Source: M3007 sp040383605 (GTDB lineage Bacteria; Bacteroidota; Bacteroidia; Chitinophagales; Saprospiraceae). From it: DNA of 6,250 bases. Shown piece by piece: positions 6,154-6,250 of this stretch (position 1 is the first letter of the stretch; the number at the start of each line of letters is the position of its first letter). Both the position numbers and the translations under genes were made by a program. The notes below the pieces were generated by a model. That model was not told the origin of the DNA and ran no database searches. It saw nothing but the letters and a program-made list of their open reading frames with translations. Where the stretch lies: assembly GCA_040383605.1 (NCBI GenBank), contig JBEIDF010000206.1, forward strand, positions 1-6,250. The letters run 5' to 3'.

Positions 6154-6250
6154 TTGGGTTGAGGCAAGCTTATCGCCGCCTTCCGGGCAGGTACAAAAAG
6201 AACTGACGATGGATGCCCTGTTTGGATGGAGACCTTGATGTTAGCAAAAA
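6154..6250. other. Right-edge stretch, no assignable gene
   Basis: Several short frames are open to the edge: ATG 6213 (MPCLDGDLDVSK), and ATG 6226 or ATG 6238, which share a frame (METLMLAK). The latter frame is open from 6163. Any of these could be the first codons of a gene driven by the candidate promoter at 6115-6145, but too few codons are visible to choose. No Shine-Dalgarno sequence or homology is recognisable. Confidence 0.25.

Noticed and set aside
6209..6250. Leader peptide (9 codons from ATG 6209) overlapping a downstream ATG by TGATG
   Set aside because: Three competing ATGs lie within 30 nt and fewer than 14 codons are visible for any of them, so this cannot be told from chance.

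Overview
The window is ordinary chromosomal DNA from a member of the Bacteroidota. Three things point there: the long (about 390-residue) lineage-specific form of PurM, the two-domain 'putative sugar nucleotidyltransferase / GlmU-like' protein, and start codons without Shine-Dalgarno sequences (AT-rich leaders before 2330 and 4327). The coding DNA is moderately GC-rich and rich in GCC/CGC-type codons. This would suit a higher-GC lineage such as Saprospiria or Chitinophagia, but the class is a guess.

Layout, all genes on the + strand: (1) 1-1048, the 3' part of a sugar nucleotidyltransferase-like gene with a left-handed beta-helix, its 5' end lying outside the window; (2) 1092-2267, purM-like AIR synthase with a GTG start; (3) 2330-3229, a TPR-containing probable lipoprotein; (4) 3234-4139, a glutamyl-Q tRNA(Asp) synthetase (GluQ-RS) starting 4 nt after gene 3 stops, so the two are very probably co-transcribed; (5) a 187-nt gap with a poor promoter-like sequence, a perfect 15-nt palindrome and a 9-bp inverted repeat; (6) 4327-5853, a POT/PTR2 proton-coupled oligopeptide transporter; (7) a strong rho-independent terminator at 5878-5922; (8) a non-coding 3' region to 6250. 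Genes 1-4 could form one housekeeping run (43-, 62- and 4-nt gaps), but their functions (sugar nucleotide, purine, envelope TPR protein, tRNA modification) do not make one pathway. The transporter is probably its own transcription unit.

The least ordinary part is 5938-6160. It has a sharp composition break at about 6060, from roughly 65% G+C (5941-6060, rich in short inverted repeats) to roughly 32% G+C (6061-6160). The AT-rich half holds five copies of TTTTAGCC/GGCTAAAA in both orientations, a 16+16-nt perfect inverted repeat, a 12-nt palindrome and a perfect match to the Bacteroidota -7 promoter element (TATATTTG at 6138-6145). The motif copies flank and overlap this candidate promoter, which would drive something starting just beyond the right edge. 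The simplest reading is a multi-site operator, with a mobile or dispersed intergenic element as the alternative. I found no clear undescribed multi-gene system here.
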